Below are positions 17,418 to 26,214 of a stretch of 64,000 nt of DNA, piece by piece; position 1 is the first letter of the stretch; every line of letters begins with the position of its first letter. This DNA is from Beijerinckia sp. 28-YEA-48. GTDB lineage: Bacteria; Pseudomonadota; Alphaproteobacteria; Rhizobiales; Beijerinckiaceae. A program made the position numbers and the translations under genes. The stretch lies in NCBI RefSeq assembly GCF_900104955.1, contig NZ_FNSI01000001.1, positions 654,001 through 718,000 of the forward strand. The letters run 5' to 3'. Below the pieces are notes generated by a model that searched no databases, was not told the DNA's origin, and saw only the letters and a list, made by a program, of their open reading frames with translations.

Positions 17418-19574
17418 ATGAACGACATGCTCAGATTCGATCGTCGCAGCTTCCTGGTTGGCACCGCTGCTGTCTCCGGTGGCCTCTCGCTCGGCTTCAG
17501 AACCGATGGCGCGTTTGCCGCTGGTGAAACGCCCGAGGTCAATGCCTGGGTCGTGGTGAAACCGGACGACACGGTGGTCATTCGCATCGCGCGCTCCGAA
17601 ATGGGGCAGGGCTCGCTCACAGGCTTGGCGCAGATGGTCGCCGAGGAATTGGAATGCGACTGGTCGAAGGTCACATGGGAATATCCGTCGCCCGCTCAAA
17701 ACGTGGCGCGCAAGCGTGTGTGGGGGAATTACAATTCCACCGGCAGCCAGAGCATTCGCCAGTCGCAGGACTATGTGCGCAAGGGTGGAGCGGCGGCGCG
17801 CGAAATGCTGATTCAGGCGGCTGCCAATGAGTGGAAAGTGCCGGCTGGGGAATGCAGCGCGGCCAACAGCATCATCACGCACAAGAAGAGCGCTCGTAAG
17901 ATCAGCTTTGGCAAGGTTGCCGCGGCCGCGGCGAAACTTGAACCGCCGAAAGAGATCGTCCTCAAGGATCCGAAGAACTGGAAGCTGATCGGTAAGGGCG
18001 TCAAACGGCTTGATACGCTCGACAAACTCACAGGCAAGCAGGTCTATGGCATCGATATCCAGCTGCCCGGCATGCTGATCGCTACCGTGCGCGCCTGCAT
18101 GGTCAATGGCGGTAAGTTGACGTCGTTTGATGCTGACAAAGTGAAGGGCATGCGCGGCGTCAAATCGGTGGTGCGTGTCAGCGACGACAGTGTCGCTGTC
18201 GTTGCCGATACGTTCTGGAACGCGCGCACGGCTCTGGCGGCTTTGCCTGTGGTTTGGGATCTCGGCGAGAACGCCAAAGTATCCAGCGCCAGCATCGCCG
18301 ACATGCTGAAGGAAGGGCTGTCTGCCGAACAGGCCTATGTGGGCAATAAACAGGGTGATGCCGCCGGCGCTATCGCCGGTGCGGCGAAGAAGGTGGAAGC
18401 CGTCTACTCCTATCCCTACCAGCATCACGTCACCATGGAGCCGATGAATACGACGGCGCTCTATACGGCGGAAAAGTGCGAGATCTGGTGCCCGACGCAG
18501 AACGGGGAAGGAGCGCTGGCGGCCGTGGCTGAGGCGTCAGGTCTCCCGGTCGATAAATGCGACGTGCATAAACTCCACCTGGGCGGGGGCTTTGGCCGGC
18601 GTGCACGAACGGACTTCGTGAGCCAGGCGGTCAGCATCGCCAAGCAGATGCCTGGCACGCCGGTGAAGCTGATCTGGACGCGTGAAGAGGACATGGGCCA
18701 TTGCGCCTATCATCCTGTCACGCAGTGCAAGTTCAGCGCCGGTCTTGATGCGGATGGCAAGGTGACAGGCCTGCATATGCGTATCTCGGGTCAATCGATC
18801 CTGGCTTCGCTCTTGCCGCAAGCCCTGCAAAACGGCATGGATCCGGCGGTGTTCCAAGGTCTGACTGCGAACAGCCCGGAAGGACATATCGGCTACGATA
18901 TCCCGAATGTTCTGATCGATCATGCCATGCGCAACACGCATCTTCTGGCGGGTTTCTGGCGCGGCGTGAACTTGAACCAGAACGCGCTCTATCTGGAATC
19001 GTTCATGGATGAGCTGGCGAAAGCGGCGGGGCAGGATCCGCTGGAGTTTCGCCGCAAGATGCTGAAGCCGAAACATCGCGCGGTGCTCGATGCGGCGGCC
19101 GCTAAAGCCAACTATGGCAAGGCGCCGAAAGGCATCTACCAGGGCGTGGCGCAGATCATGGGTTTTGGCAGCTATGTCGCCGCCATCGCCGATGTTTCTG
19201 TGAGCGACGGTGGGCAGCTGAAGATCCATCGTATCGTCGGCGCTACGGATTGCGGCTATGCCGTCAATCCAGCGCAGATCGAACGCCAGATCGCCGGTTC
19301 CTTCGTCTACGGTCTCACGGCGGCGATGTATGGTGAAATCACGGTCAAGGATGGCGCTGTCGAACAGACGAACTTCGACAGCTACAACATGATGCGCATT
19401 GATGAGATGCCGAAGATCGAATGCGTGATCGTGCCGAGCGGTGGCTTCTGGGGCGGTGTCGGCGAGCCGACCATCGCCGTTGCGGCGCCGGCTGTTCTCA
19501 ACGGGATCGCGCTGGCGACGGGTAAGCGTATCCGCGACATGCCGTTGATGAACCATAGTTTGAAGAAAGCGTGA
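17418..19574 (+). CDS. Molybdopterin-binding large subunit, isoquinoline 1-oxidoreductase type, Tat-exported
   Basis: A 718-residue molybdenum hydroxylase subunit. The N-terminus FDRRSFLVGTAAVSGG with a hydrophobic stretch and AFA cut site is a Tat signal, so the complex is expected in the periplasm. Seen: ARSEMGQGSLTGLAQMVAEELECDW near residue 56 and LGGGFGRRARTDF near 388, both cofactor-contacting in the family, and GGVGEPTIAVAAPAVLNGI near 685 with the catalytic Glu. The start at 17418 has GAGGAGGCG just upstream. The substrate is likely an aldehyde or N-heterocycle; substrate type cannot be fixed from motifs. Part of one transcript with the cytochrome and sox genes. Confidence 0.9.
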   Translation: MNDMLRFDRRSFLVGTAAVSGGLSLGFRTDGAFAAGETPEVNAWVVVKPDDTVVIRIARSEMGQGSLTGLAQMVAEELECDWSKVTWEYPSPAQNVARKRVWGNYNSTGSQSIRQSQDYVRKGGAAAREMLIQAAANEWKVPAGECSAANSIITHKKSARKISFGKVAAAAAKLEPPKEIVLKDPKNWKLIGKGVKRLDTLDKLTGKQVYGIDIQLPGMLIATVRACMVNGGKLTSFDADKVKGMRGVKSVVRVSDDSVAVVADTFWNARTALAALPVVWDLGENAKVSSASIADMLKEGLSAEQAYVGNKQGDAAGAIAGAAKKVEAVYSYPYQHHVTMEPMNTTALYTAEKCEIWCPTQNGEGALAAVAEASGLPVDKCDVHKLHLGGGFGRRARTDFVSQAVSIAKQMPGTPVKLIWTREEDMGHCAYHPVTQCKFSAGLDADGKVTGLHMRISGQSILASLLPQALQNGMDPAVFQGLTANSPEGHIGYDIPNVLIDHAMRNTHLLAGFWRGVNLNQNALYLESFMDELAKAAGQDPLEFRRKMLKPKHRAVLDAAAAKANYGKAPKGIYQGVAQIMGFGSYVAAIADVSVSDGGQLKIHRIVGATDCGYAVNPAQIERQIAGSFVYGLTAAMYGEITVKDGAVEQTNFDSYNMMRIDEMPKIECVIVPSGGFWGGVGEPTIAVAAPAVLNGIALATGKRIRDMPLMNHSLKKA

Positions 19575-19593
19575 ACCAACAGGAGGCAGGCCG

Positions 19594-19920
19594 ATGGTCC
19601 GCCTTTCGCAATATGTAAAAGTAAGCCTGCCGTTGGCGCTCTTCATGGGCGCCACGGCAGTAACCTCGATCCCGGCGGCCGCCCAGTCCCTGGTGCCGCC
19701 GCCGGGAGCCTTGTCGTGTTCGGGCTGTCATCCGATCGATCCTTCGGTCGACAGCCCGGTGACGCGCCTCGATGGTCGCGATGCCAATGAGATTACTGAT
19801 GCTGTTATCGCCTTCAAGAGCGGCAAAGCGCCGGCGACAGTGATGGATCGGATCGCCAAAGGATTCACTGACGACGAGATCCGCGCCATCGCCGGCTGGT
19901 ATGCGAAGCGGAAGGAATGA
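19594..19920 (+). CDS. Small periplasmic c-type cytochrome (flavocytochrome c heme-subunit-like)
   Basis: A 108-residue exported protein: signal peptide to about residue 31 (AAAQS), one heme site CSGCH near residue 43, and the C-terminal helix DDEIRAIAGWYAKRKE typical of single-heme class I cytochromes. Its position directly before an FccB-type flavoprotein makes it the probable cytochrome partner of sulfide dehydrogenase, though it could also accept electrons from the upstream molybdenum hydroxylase. The distal Met ligand may be M90 (TVMDRIA), an inference. Confidence 0.8.
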   Translation: MVRLSQYVKVSLPLALFMGATAVTSIPAAAQSLVPPPGALSCSGCHPIDPSVDSPVTRLDGRDANEITDAVIAFKSGKAPATVMDRIAKGFTDDEIRAIAGWYAKRKE

Positions 19921-19927
19921 GCGACGC

Positions 19928-21205
19928 ATGACACACGCGATGGACCGGCGAAAATTCGTGACGGGCGCGGCGGCTGGCGCGTCGACGGCGTTGCTGGCGC
20001 GCCCGGCGGTTGCCCAGGGCGTCAACGGAAATGTGGTGATCATCGGCGGCGGTTTTGCCGGTGCGACCTGCGCGCGGGTTTTGAGTAGCGTTCCCGGCAA
20101 CCTGTCGGTGACGTTGGTCGAACCGAACGAGACTTACACGGCCTGTCCGTTCAGCAATCTGGTGATTGCCGGGCTGCGTGACATTCACGATCAGGAGTTC
20201 GGCTATGAACAGCTCGCCTTTCGCGGGGTGAAGGTGCTGCAGGCCAGTGCGTCCAATGTCGATGCCGATAAAAAATTGGTTACGCTGTCTGATGGGGCAT
20301 CGCTCACCTATGACCGTCTCATCGTCGCGCCAGGCATCGATATCCGCTGGGATGGCTTGCCGGGCTATAATGAAGCGGCAGCCAATGTGATGCCCCATGC
20401 GTGGAAGGCGGGCGCGCAGACATTATTGCTGCGCAAGCAGCTGGAAGCGATGGACGACGGCGGCCTCGTTGTCATGTCCGCGCCGGAAAATCCGTTTCGC
20501 TGTCCGCCAGGGCCTTATGAGCGCGCCAGTTTGATCGCGCATTATCTGAAGACCAAGAAGCCAAAATCAAAACTGCTGCTCTTGGATGCCAAGGATGTGT
20601 TCTCCAAACAGCACCTGTTTCAGGATGCCTGGAAGGCGCTCTATGGCGATATGCTTGAATGGGTGTCGCTGTCGTCTGGTGGCAAGGTCATCTCCGTTGA
20701 TCCGCAGACGATGGTTTTGAAAACCGATTTTGCCACCCACAAGGCGCAAGTCGCCAATGTCATTCCACCGCAGAAGGCAGGCAAGATCGCTGAACTGGCT
20801 GGCGTGACCGATCGCAGTGGTTGGTGTCCTATCGATCCGGTGTCGTTTGAATCCCGGTTGCGGCCGGGCATTCACGTGGTTGGCGATGCGGCCATCGCAG
20901 GCGCCATGCCGAAATCGGCCTTTGCGGCCAATGCCCAGGCCAAAGCCTGCGCGGTCGCCGTCGCGATGATGCTCGCGGATAAGGCGCCCGTGGAACCACG
21001 TTTGATCAACACCTGTTACAGCCTCGTCTCACCCGACTACGGCATCACCGTTGCCGGTGTTTACAAGCCGACCAATGGCCAGCTCATGGATATTCCAGGC
21101 GCAGGCGGCACAAGCCCACTCAACGCGCCGGCGGAAACGCGTCGGCAAGAGGCGGTTTTCGCGAATGGCTGGTTCGAAACCATCACGGCGGAAGTCTTTG
21201 GCTAG
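19928..21205 (+). CDS. fccB: Sulfide dehydrogenase (flavocytochrome c) flavoprotein subunit
   Basis: A 425-residue flavoprotein. The N-terminus MDRRKFVTGAAAGAS is a Tat signal; VVIIGGGFAGATCARVL is the FAD-binding strand. The redox-active cysteines of the sulfide:quinone/flavocytochrome family appear in YTACPFSNL and FRCPPGPYERA, and the C-terminal FCSD flavin-binding domain has NTCYSLVSPDYG. It oxidises sulfide or polysulfide in the periplasm and passes electrons to a cytochrome c. The start at 19928 is 8 bp after the cytochrome stop; ATG 19940 is possible. Confidence 0.87.
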   Translation: MTHAMDRRKFVTGAAAGASTALLARPAVAQGVNGNVVIIGGGFAGATCARVLSSVPGNLSVTLVEPNETYTACPFSNLVIAGLRDIHDQEFGYEQLAFRGVKVLQASASNVDADKKLVTLSDGASLTYDRLIVAPGIDIRWDGLPGYNEAAANVMPHAWKAGAQTLLLRKQLEAMDDGGLVVMSAPENPFRCPPGPYERASLIAHYLKTKKPKSKLLLLDAKDVFSKQHLFQDAWKALYGDMLEWVSLSSGGKVISVDPQTMVLKTDFATHKAQVANVIPPQKAGKIAELAGVTDRSGWCPIDPVSFESRLRPGIHVVGDAAIAGAMPKSAFAANAQAKACAVAVAMMLADKAPVEPRLINTCYSLVSPDYGITVAGVYKPTNGQLMDIPGAGGTSPLNAPAETRRQEAVFANGWFETITAEVFG

Positions 21206-21662
21206 GATCGCGATCAGTCTGACGATGGCAATTGGCATGGGGGCGATTGGCTTGGGCGCGACGGCCGCGCGGGCACAGGAGGTGGTCGTGCCGTTCAAGA
21301 TTGAGGGCGATGCGATTCCCTTGTCCCTGACGGGTCAGCCTGGCGATCCGATGCAGGGACGTGGTTTGGTGGTGAGCCGGCAGACCGGTCTGTGCCTGCT
21401 GTGTCATTCCGGACCATTTCCGGATGAGCGTTTCCAGGGCACACTCGCGCCGAGCCTGGCGGGGGCGGGAACGCGGTTGACGCCGGGCCAGTTGCGCTTG
21501 CGGCTCGTCGATGGGAAGCGGTTGAAACCGGACACGATCATGCCATCCTATTATGACCTTGATGGCCTGGATCGTGTGGCGCCAGGCTTTGCGGGCAAGA
21601 CGATTTTGAACGCGGCGCAAATTGAAGATGTCGTGGCTTTCCTGTCCACGCTGCGCGATTGA
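21198..21662 (+). CDS. soxX: SoxX, monoheme cytochrome of the SoxAX complex
   Basis: About 154 residues with signal peptide ending ARAQ. Heme site CLLCH is near residue 65; the SoxX features PSLAGAG, then MPSYYDLDGLDRVAPGFAGKTILNAAQIEDVVAFL, include the distal Met. With SoxA it attaches thiosulfate to SoxY. The start is uncertain: TTG at 21198, overlapping the fccB stop and giving a clean signal peptide, is preferred; ATG at 21165 would add 11 residues. Confidence 0.85.
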   Translation: MARIAISLTMAIGMGAIGLGATAARAQEVVVPFKIEGDAIPLSLTGQPGDPMQGRGLVVSRQTGLCLLCHSGPFPDERFQGTLAPSLAGAGTRLTPGQLRLRLVDGKRLKPDTIMPSYYDLDGLDRVAPGFAGKTILNAAQIEDVVAFLSTLRD

Positions 21663-21672
21663 GAACAACTGC

Positions 21673-22140
21673 ATGATCGAGACGCGACGCATTTTCCTTC
21701 TTCGCTCGGCGGGGTTCGCCGTGGCCGCGAGCGGCGTTGTTTTAGCCGGTGGGCAAGGTCAGGCAACGCCGGAGGCGATGGCGCAGCTCATCGCAGAAAT
21801 CGCTGCAGGCCGTCCGATCACGAAGGGTAAGGTGACGCTTGATCTGCCGCCGTTGATCGACAATGGCAATGCCGTGCCGATGACGGTGACTGTCGACAGT
21901 CCGATGACCGAGCAGAATTATGTGAAGTCCATCCATGTGGTGAATGAGAAAAATCCGCAGCCGCATGTCATCGTCTGTCACCTCGGCCCACGCTCCGGCC
22001 GCGCCGCATTTTCGACTCGTATCAAGCTGGCGGATGCTCAAGTCGTCACGGCAATCGCGGAAATGAGCGACGGAACGCTGTGGATGGATTCCGCCAATGT
22101 CATCGTCACGCTGGCGGCCTGCCTGGAGGATATTCTCTGA
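21673..22140 (+). CDS. soxY: SoxY-type sulfur carrier protein with altered C-terminus
   Basis: A 155-residue protein with Tat signal (TRRIFLLRSAGFAVAASG) and the SoxY immunoglobulin-like domain (GNAVPMTVTVDSPM..., VVNEKNPQPHVIVCHLGP). Classical SoxY ends in GGCGG, the flexible arm whose Cys carries the sulfur intermediate. Here the last residues are VTLAACLEDIL: the Cys is kept, but the flanking glycines are not, and five residues follow it. A second Cys lies in VIVCHLGP. It overlaps soxZ (TGATG). Either a divergent SoxY with modified chemistry, or a specialised carrier. Confidence 0.83.
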   Translation: MIETRRIFLLRSAGFAVAASGVVLAGGQGQATPEAMAQLIAEIAAGRPITKGKVTLDLPPLIDNGNAVPMTVTVDSPMTEQNYVKSIHVVNEKNPQPHVIVCHLGPRSGRAAFSTRIKLADAQVVTAIAEMSDGTLWMDSANVIVTLAACLEDIL

Positions 22141-22460
22141 TGGCCCGCGCGCTGATCAATGTGCCGCAGCAAGCGAAGCCCGGCGAGATTATCGAGATCA
22201 AGGCGCTGATCTCGCATCCGATGGAAACCGGTTTCCGTGTCGGGACGAACGGTCAACTGATCCCCCGCAACATCGTGCAGAGCTTCACTTGCACATATGG
22301 CGGTGAGGAGGTGTTCAAGGCTGACTACTCCCAGGCGATTGCTGCCAATCCGTTCATCTCCTTCTTCACGCGGGCGACGCAGAGCGGGGACATCGTTCTC
22401 ACCTGGCGCGGAGACAATGGTTTCGAAGCGTCCGAAACCGTCCACATTCAAGTCGAATGA
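22140..22460 (+). CDS. soxZ: SoxZ, partner of SoxY
   Basis: A 106-residue cytoplasm-encoded SoxZ: INVPQQAKPGEIIEIKALISHPMETGFR at the N-terminus and GDIVLTWRGDNG near the C-terminus are diagnostic. It has no signal of its own and is normally exported with SoxY. The start overlaps the soxY stop and the stop overlaps the soxA start, so all three are coupled. Confidence 0.92.
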   Translation: MARALINVPQQAKPGEIIEIKALISHPMETGFRVGTNGQLIPRNIVQSFTCTYGGEEVFKADYSQAIAANPFISFFTRATQSGDIVLTWRGDNGFEASETVHIQVE

Positions 22461-23230
22461 AAGCCGCTCTCGTCTTCTCTCTGGTGCTTGCGTCGACGGT
22501 GCTTGCTCTTGCAGCGGAGATCGCGCCAAGCGAGCGTAAATCCGGCTTTGAGTTCATGGGGCGGGATACGCAGGCCATGCAGCAAGACGACACGTCCAAT
22601 CCGGGCATGCTGTCGGTCCTTGATGGCGGTGCGCTTTGGGATCGGCCTGATGGTGCCGACAAGAAAGCCTGCGCTTCCTGTCATGGTGATGCGAGCCGGA
22701 GCATGGAGGGTGTCGCGGCGCGCTATCCGGCTTTTGATCCGGCCGTGGGGAAAGTGATTGATCTCGAACAGCGGATCAATCTTTGCCGGAGCGATCACCA
22801 GAAAGCGCCAGCATTCGCCTATGAGAGCCCCGATCTTCTGGCGCTGTCGGCCTTTGTCGCACGCCAGTCGCGCGGCCTGCCGATCGCGATTGCATCTGAC
22901 GCGCGCAATGCTGAAGCTCTGGCGGAAGGGCGCAAACTGTTCACCGCGCGGGTGGGGCAGCTCAATCTGTCCTGCGCGATCTGCCATGACGACAATTGGG
23001 GGCAAAAGCTCGGCGGCACGTCGATTCCGCAAGGACATCCCAACGGCTATCCGCTCTATCGGCTCGAATGGCAGGCGATGGGATCGCTGCAGCGCCGGCT
23101 GCGCAATTGCATGATCGGTATGCGGGCCGAACCCTATTCCTATGGCTCGACGGAGTTCGTCGCCCTGGAACTGTTCCTGATGCAGCGCGCGCAAGGCATT
23201 GCGATGGAATCGCCCGCCGTGCGGCCCTAG
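22457..23230 (+). CDS. soxA: SoxA, diheme cytochrome of the SoxAX complex
   Basis: A 257-residue exported protein with a signal peptide to about residue 20. Two heme sites are present, CASCH near residue 73 and CAICH near 174, so it is the diheme form. RLRNCMIGMRAEPY near 217 holds the active-site Cys that forms the thiosulfate conjugate with SoxY. Last gene of the block; soxB, soxCD, soxV and soxW do not follow. Confidence 0.92.
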   Translation: MKAALVFSLVLASTVLALAAEIAPSERKSGFEFMGRDTQAMQQDDTSNPGMLSVLDGGALWDRPDGADKKACASCHGDASRSMEGVAARYPAFDPAVGKVIDLEQRINLCRSDHQKAPAFAYESPDLLALSAFVARQSRGLPIAIASDARNAEALAEGRKLFTARVGQLNLSCAICHDDNWGQKLGGTSIPQGHPNGYPLYRLEWQAMGSLQRRLRNCMIGMRAEPYSYGSTEFVALELFLMQRAQGIAMESPAVRP

Positions 23231-23258
23231 AGGGCGACGATTTTCAATCCTGATGTCC

Positions 23259-23319
23259 AAGGCCGACACGCGCCAAGTTTCCCGGTGCGTCCGGGTTGGC
23301 GCGGCTGGCCTTTTGGTTT
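23259..23319 (+). terminator. Probable terminator after soxA
   Basis: AAGGCC (23259-23264) and GCGCCAA (23270-23276) pair with TTGGCGC (23296-23302) and GGCCTT (23307-23312), with an inner CCCGG...CCGGG hairpin and a following TTGGTTT. Imperfect stem, hence moderate confidence. The remaining intergenic sequence to 23497 shows nothing else. Confidence 0.45.
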
Positions 23320-23497
23320 AACTAGGATATAATTAGCCAATTAAGCGGGCTTGCGGTTCGGCGCATTGGTCCGGAAGTCTGGGGGAGGGATCAGGGATGG
23401 GTGTGCTGCAACGACGCCTGTTCCCGCGTTCTGATAAGTCTCGCCTATTCGGCTTAGAAACCGTCCGCACAGGTCTGGCGGAATGCCGGCCGTGACG

Positions 23498-23962
23498 TCA
23501 GATATGGCCTTCGAACACCAGGCTCTTGGCGGACGCGGAGACGGCGACCTCACCGGCCGAGTTCACCATTTCACCTTCGAAACCAACGATATAGCCCTTA
23601 TGGCTCGGCTTCGGCGTGACCGAAGCCACGGTCCAGCGGATGTGCATGGGTTCGTCGGCGAGAACCGCCCGGCGAAAGCGGTAGTACAAGTCGAGGCCCA
23701 GGCTCGCCGTCCGCTGTGTGACGATATTGGCCGTGCGGCCGATCATGATGCTCGACGTTTGGGCGCCGCAGGCGATCAGCCGGCCGAAACGGCTTTGGCG
23801 CGCGAAGGCTTCATCGTGGTGCAGCGGATTGGTGTCGCCGACCAGGGTGGCGAAGCTGCGGATGCCCGCCGCGTCGAACGTGACGTCGCTCTCGAACGTC
23901 TCACCCACCGCAAAGGGGCAGGGCCAGACCACGTCGGATGTCGCAACCTCGGATTCGGACAT
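23498..23962 (-). CDS. MaoC-like (R)-hydratase, hot-dog fold
   Basis: A 154-residue hot-dog protein. FATLVGDTNPLHHDEAFARQSRFGRLIACGAQTSSIM is the hydratase-2 region (given in pieces: FATLVGDTNPLHHDEAFA, then QSRFGRLIACG), with the catalytic Asp and His in GDTNPLHHD. Such proteins hydrate enoyl-CoAs or act on dicarboxylate CoA esters. The start at 23962 is preferred over 24037. It lies divergent from the LigJ-like gene at 24103, sharing a 140-bp regulatory region. Confidence 0.8.
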   Translation of the reverse strand: MSESEVATSDVVWPCPFAVGETFESDVTFDAAGIRSFATLVGDTNPLHHDEAFARQSRFGRLIACGAQTSSIMIGRTANIVTQRTASLGLDLYYRFRRAVLADEPMHIRWTVASVTPKPSHKGYIVGFEGEMVNSAGEVAVSASAKSLVFEGHI

Positions 23963-24102
23963 CGGAAACCTTTTCAAACTGTCGCGGGAGCGTTGCCCAA
24001 ATTGGAAGGTGATCAACCTAGCGCCCTGAACGAGCAAGCTCTACTGCTTCCTGGCTCTCAAATATTGCTTAGCTTTAGCTTTGTCGTCAACGGAGGAAAC
24101 GC

Positions 24103-25083
24103 ATGATTATTGACTGCCATGCCCATGTGAGCGCGCCTGCGGCTCTCTGGGCGTACAAAGCCTCAATTCTGTCGCATCGCGGCGCCCATGGGCGCGGCAA
24201 GGTCGAAGTGACCGACGAGGAGATCAAGGCCGCTTATTTCAAGAAGGAAATGGGTCCGGTCGGGCACATTCCGATGATGGAAAAGAACGGCATCGACAAG
24301 CAGCTGATCTCGCCGCGGCCGTTCCAGATGATGCACAGCTTCCAGCCGCCGCGTGTCGTGCAGTGGTTTACGGAAGAGACGAACGACGTCATCGCGCGCT
24401 CCGTTCAACTGTTTCCGGACAAGTTCTTCGGCGTTTGCGGCCTGCCGCAAGCAGCCGGCGAGCCGATCAAGGCGGTTCTGCCCGAACTGGAACGTTGCAT
24501 CACCAAGCTCGGCTTCAAGGGCTGTCTGCTCAACCCGGATCCTTATGAGAACGGTGGCCAGGAAGCCCCGGGCCTCGGCGACCACTATTGGTATCCGCTC
24601 TACGAGAAGCTGTGCGAACTGGACGTGCCGGCGCACATCCACGCGACTGGTTCTAAGTCTGATCGCACGCCCTACACGCTGCACTTCATCAACGAAGAAT
24701 CGATCGCCGTTTACAACCTCGTGAAATCCGACGTGTTCAAGGATTTCCCGAAGTTGAAGATCGTTGTTTCCCATGGCGGTGGCGCGATCCCGTATCAGAT
24801 CGGGCGCTTCATGCGCGGCGGTGATTTCCTCGAAGGCTTGCGCAAGCTGTACTTCGACACCGTGCTCTATACGGAAGCCGGTCTGCGGCTTTTGATCGAG
24901 ACGGTCGGGGTGGATCGTTGCATCTATGGCGCGGAATGCCCTGGCGTTGGCTCAGGCCTCAACCCGAAGACCGGCACGACCTGGGACGATATCGTGCCGA
25001 TCATCAATCGGTTCGATTGGCTGAGCGACGCCGACAAGAAGACCATCTTCTCGGAGAACGCGACCAAGGTGTTCAAGCTTTAA
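24103..25083 (+). CDS. Amidohydrolase-superfamily enzyme, 4-oxalomesaconate hydratase (LigJ)-like
   Basis: A 326-residue TIM-barrel metalloenzyme. The first metal motif is IIDCHAHV, HIHATG lies near residue 180, VVSHGGGAIPYQIGR near 222, and YGAECPG near 287 (usual Asp position is Glu-Cys). The C-terminal NPKTGTTWDDI and SENATKVFKL match LigJ/ACMSD relatives. LigJ hydrates 4-oxalomesaconate in the protocatechuate 4,5-cleavage pathway; a decarboxylase on a related aromatic ring-cleavage product is the alternative. GGAGG precedes the ATG. Confidence 0.77.
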   Translation: MIIDCHAHVSAPAALWAYKASILSHRGAHGRGKVEVTDEEIKAAYFKKEMGPVGHIPMMEKNGIDKQLISPRPFQMMHSFQPPRVVQWFTEETNDVIARSVQLFPDKFFGVCGLPQAAGEPIKAVLPELERCITKLGFKGCLLNPDPYENGGQEAPGLGDHYWYPLYEKLCELDVPAHIHATGSKSDRTPYTLHFINEESIAVYNLVKSDVFKDFPKLKIVVSHGGGAIPYQIGRFMRGGDFLEGLRKLYFDTVLYTEAGLRLLIETVGVDRCIYGAECPGVGSGLNPKTGTTWDDIVPIINRFDWLSDADKKTIFSENATKVFKL

Positions 25084-25110
25084 GCCACGAGATCGAACCG
25101 AATGCGTTGA

Positions 25111-25141
25111 CGCCGGCCGGAATTTTCCGGCCGGCGTTTTT
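25111..25141. terminator. Bidirectional intrinsic terminator
   Basis: CGCCGGCCGG (25111-25120) pairs with CCGGCCGGCG (25127-25136) over a short AATTTT loop, followed by a T-run (25137-25141). It lies between the convergent amidohydrolase genes, 2 bp from the stop of the minus-strand one. Confidence 0.85.
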
Positions 25142-25142
25142 C

Positions 25143-26093
25143 TTACTCGAGCCGGAAAAGCTTCGCCGCATTGCTCCAGGCGACGGCTGAACGGACGTCT
25201 TCGGGCACCTGGACATCGTCCATGAATTTGCCGGCCGTTACCCAATTCTCGAAGGGATAGTCGGCCGAGAACATCACGCGCGATTGGCCGAGCGCCGCGA
25301 TCGAGCAATTGAACGGCTCGGCCGAATACATGCCGGACAAGGTGGCGTACATATTTTCGCGGATGTAGTCGGATGGCTCGCGCTTCAGTTTCACGCCATA
25401 GAGCTTGGCGCGGCTGTCGAGCCGCCACAGCAGGAAGGGCATGGTTTCGCCCAGATGTCCGACAGCAAGAATGGCCTTGGGAAAGCGATCGAACACCCCG
25501 CCGAACACCATGCGTAGAACATGGGTGCCGGTCTCAACCGTCCAACCCCAGGTGGCTCGGCGCAGGGCGTCGTAGCCATCGAAGGACTTGTACTGCACTG
25601 GCGGATCGGCCGGATGCAGGTAGACGGGCACTTGCAGTTCCTCGGCCTTGGCCCAGAACGGATCGAATTGGCGCTCGTCCAGATAGTGGCCGATGCTATG
25701 GCCGTTGATCAAAGCGCCCTTAAAACCGAGCTGCGTGACGCAACGCTCGAGTTCCTTCGCCGCCGCATGGGCATCCTGCAGGGCGATGTGGGCGAAGGCG
25801 TAGAGACGATCTTTGTTCGGCGCGATCTGCGCCGCTAGATGATCGTTGGCCTCAGAAGCGGTTTTCAGCGCTGTCGCGGTGTTCGTTTCAACCTGCACGC
25901 CGGGGCCGGCAACCGAAAGGATCGATTTGGCGATGCCGGCTTCGTCCATTTCGCGCAGGCGCATTTCGCCATAGTCGAACAGGCGGGTGCGGATGCGTTC
26001 ATAGATCTCCTTGGGCACGTCGGCCATCGTGCCTTCCCAATAGGCGGCGAGGCCTGGAACCATGCAATGCTCTTCGAGCGCAATCTTCTTCAA
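25143..26093 (-). CDS. Amidohydrolase-superfamily decarboxylase, gamma-resorcylate decarboxylase-like
   Basis: A 316-residue TIM-barrel protein. IALEEHCMVPG at the start replaces HxH with ExH, as in gamma-resorcylate (2,6-dihydroxybenzoate) decarboxylase. Further matches: FAHIALQDAHAAAKELERCV, YLHPADPP near residue 160, GHLGETMPFLLWRLD near 218, and FSADYPFEN near 275 with the catalytic Asp. It would decarboxylate a hydroxybenzoate without cofactors other than the metal. TTG start with GGGAG upstream; the family N-terminus aligns with this start. Confidence 0.8.
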   Translation of the reverse strand: MKKIALEEHCMVPGLAAYWEGTMADVPKEIYERIRTRLFDYGEMRLREMDEAGIAKSILSVAGPGVQVETNTATALKTASEANDHLAAQIAPNKDRLYAFAHIALQDAHAAAKELERCVTQLGFKGALINGHSIGHYLDERQFDPFWAKAEELQVPVYLHPADPPVQYKSFDGYDALRRATWGWTVETGTHVLRMVFGGVFDRFPKAILAVGHLGETMPFLLWRLDSRAKLYGVKLKREPSDYIRENMYATLSGMYSAEPFNCSIAALGQSRVMFSADYPFENWVTAGKFMDDVQVPEDVRSAVAWSNAAKLFRLE

Positions 26094-26214
26094 GCCCTAT
26101 CTCCCTCGGTGGGTCCCTCAAACTCCGTGGGCCCGTCAAAATCGGCGCGATTATGCAGCGGGGCGGCCATCTGTCTAGAAGACCGCCATGCGGTGCAGAG
26201 ACGAAACTGCCACG

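Noticed and set aside
22080-22140. Assembly frameshift at the soxY end
   Set aside because: The frame remains open, the stop overlaps the soxZ start in the usual TGATG way, and no single indel restores GGCGG, so the variant ending is kept as real and flagged.
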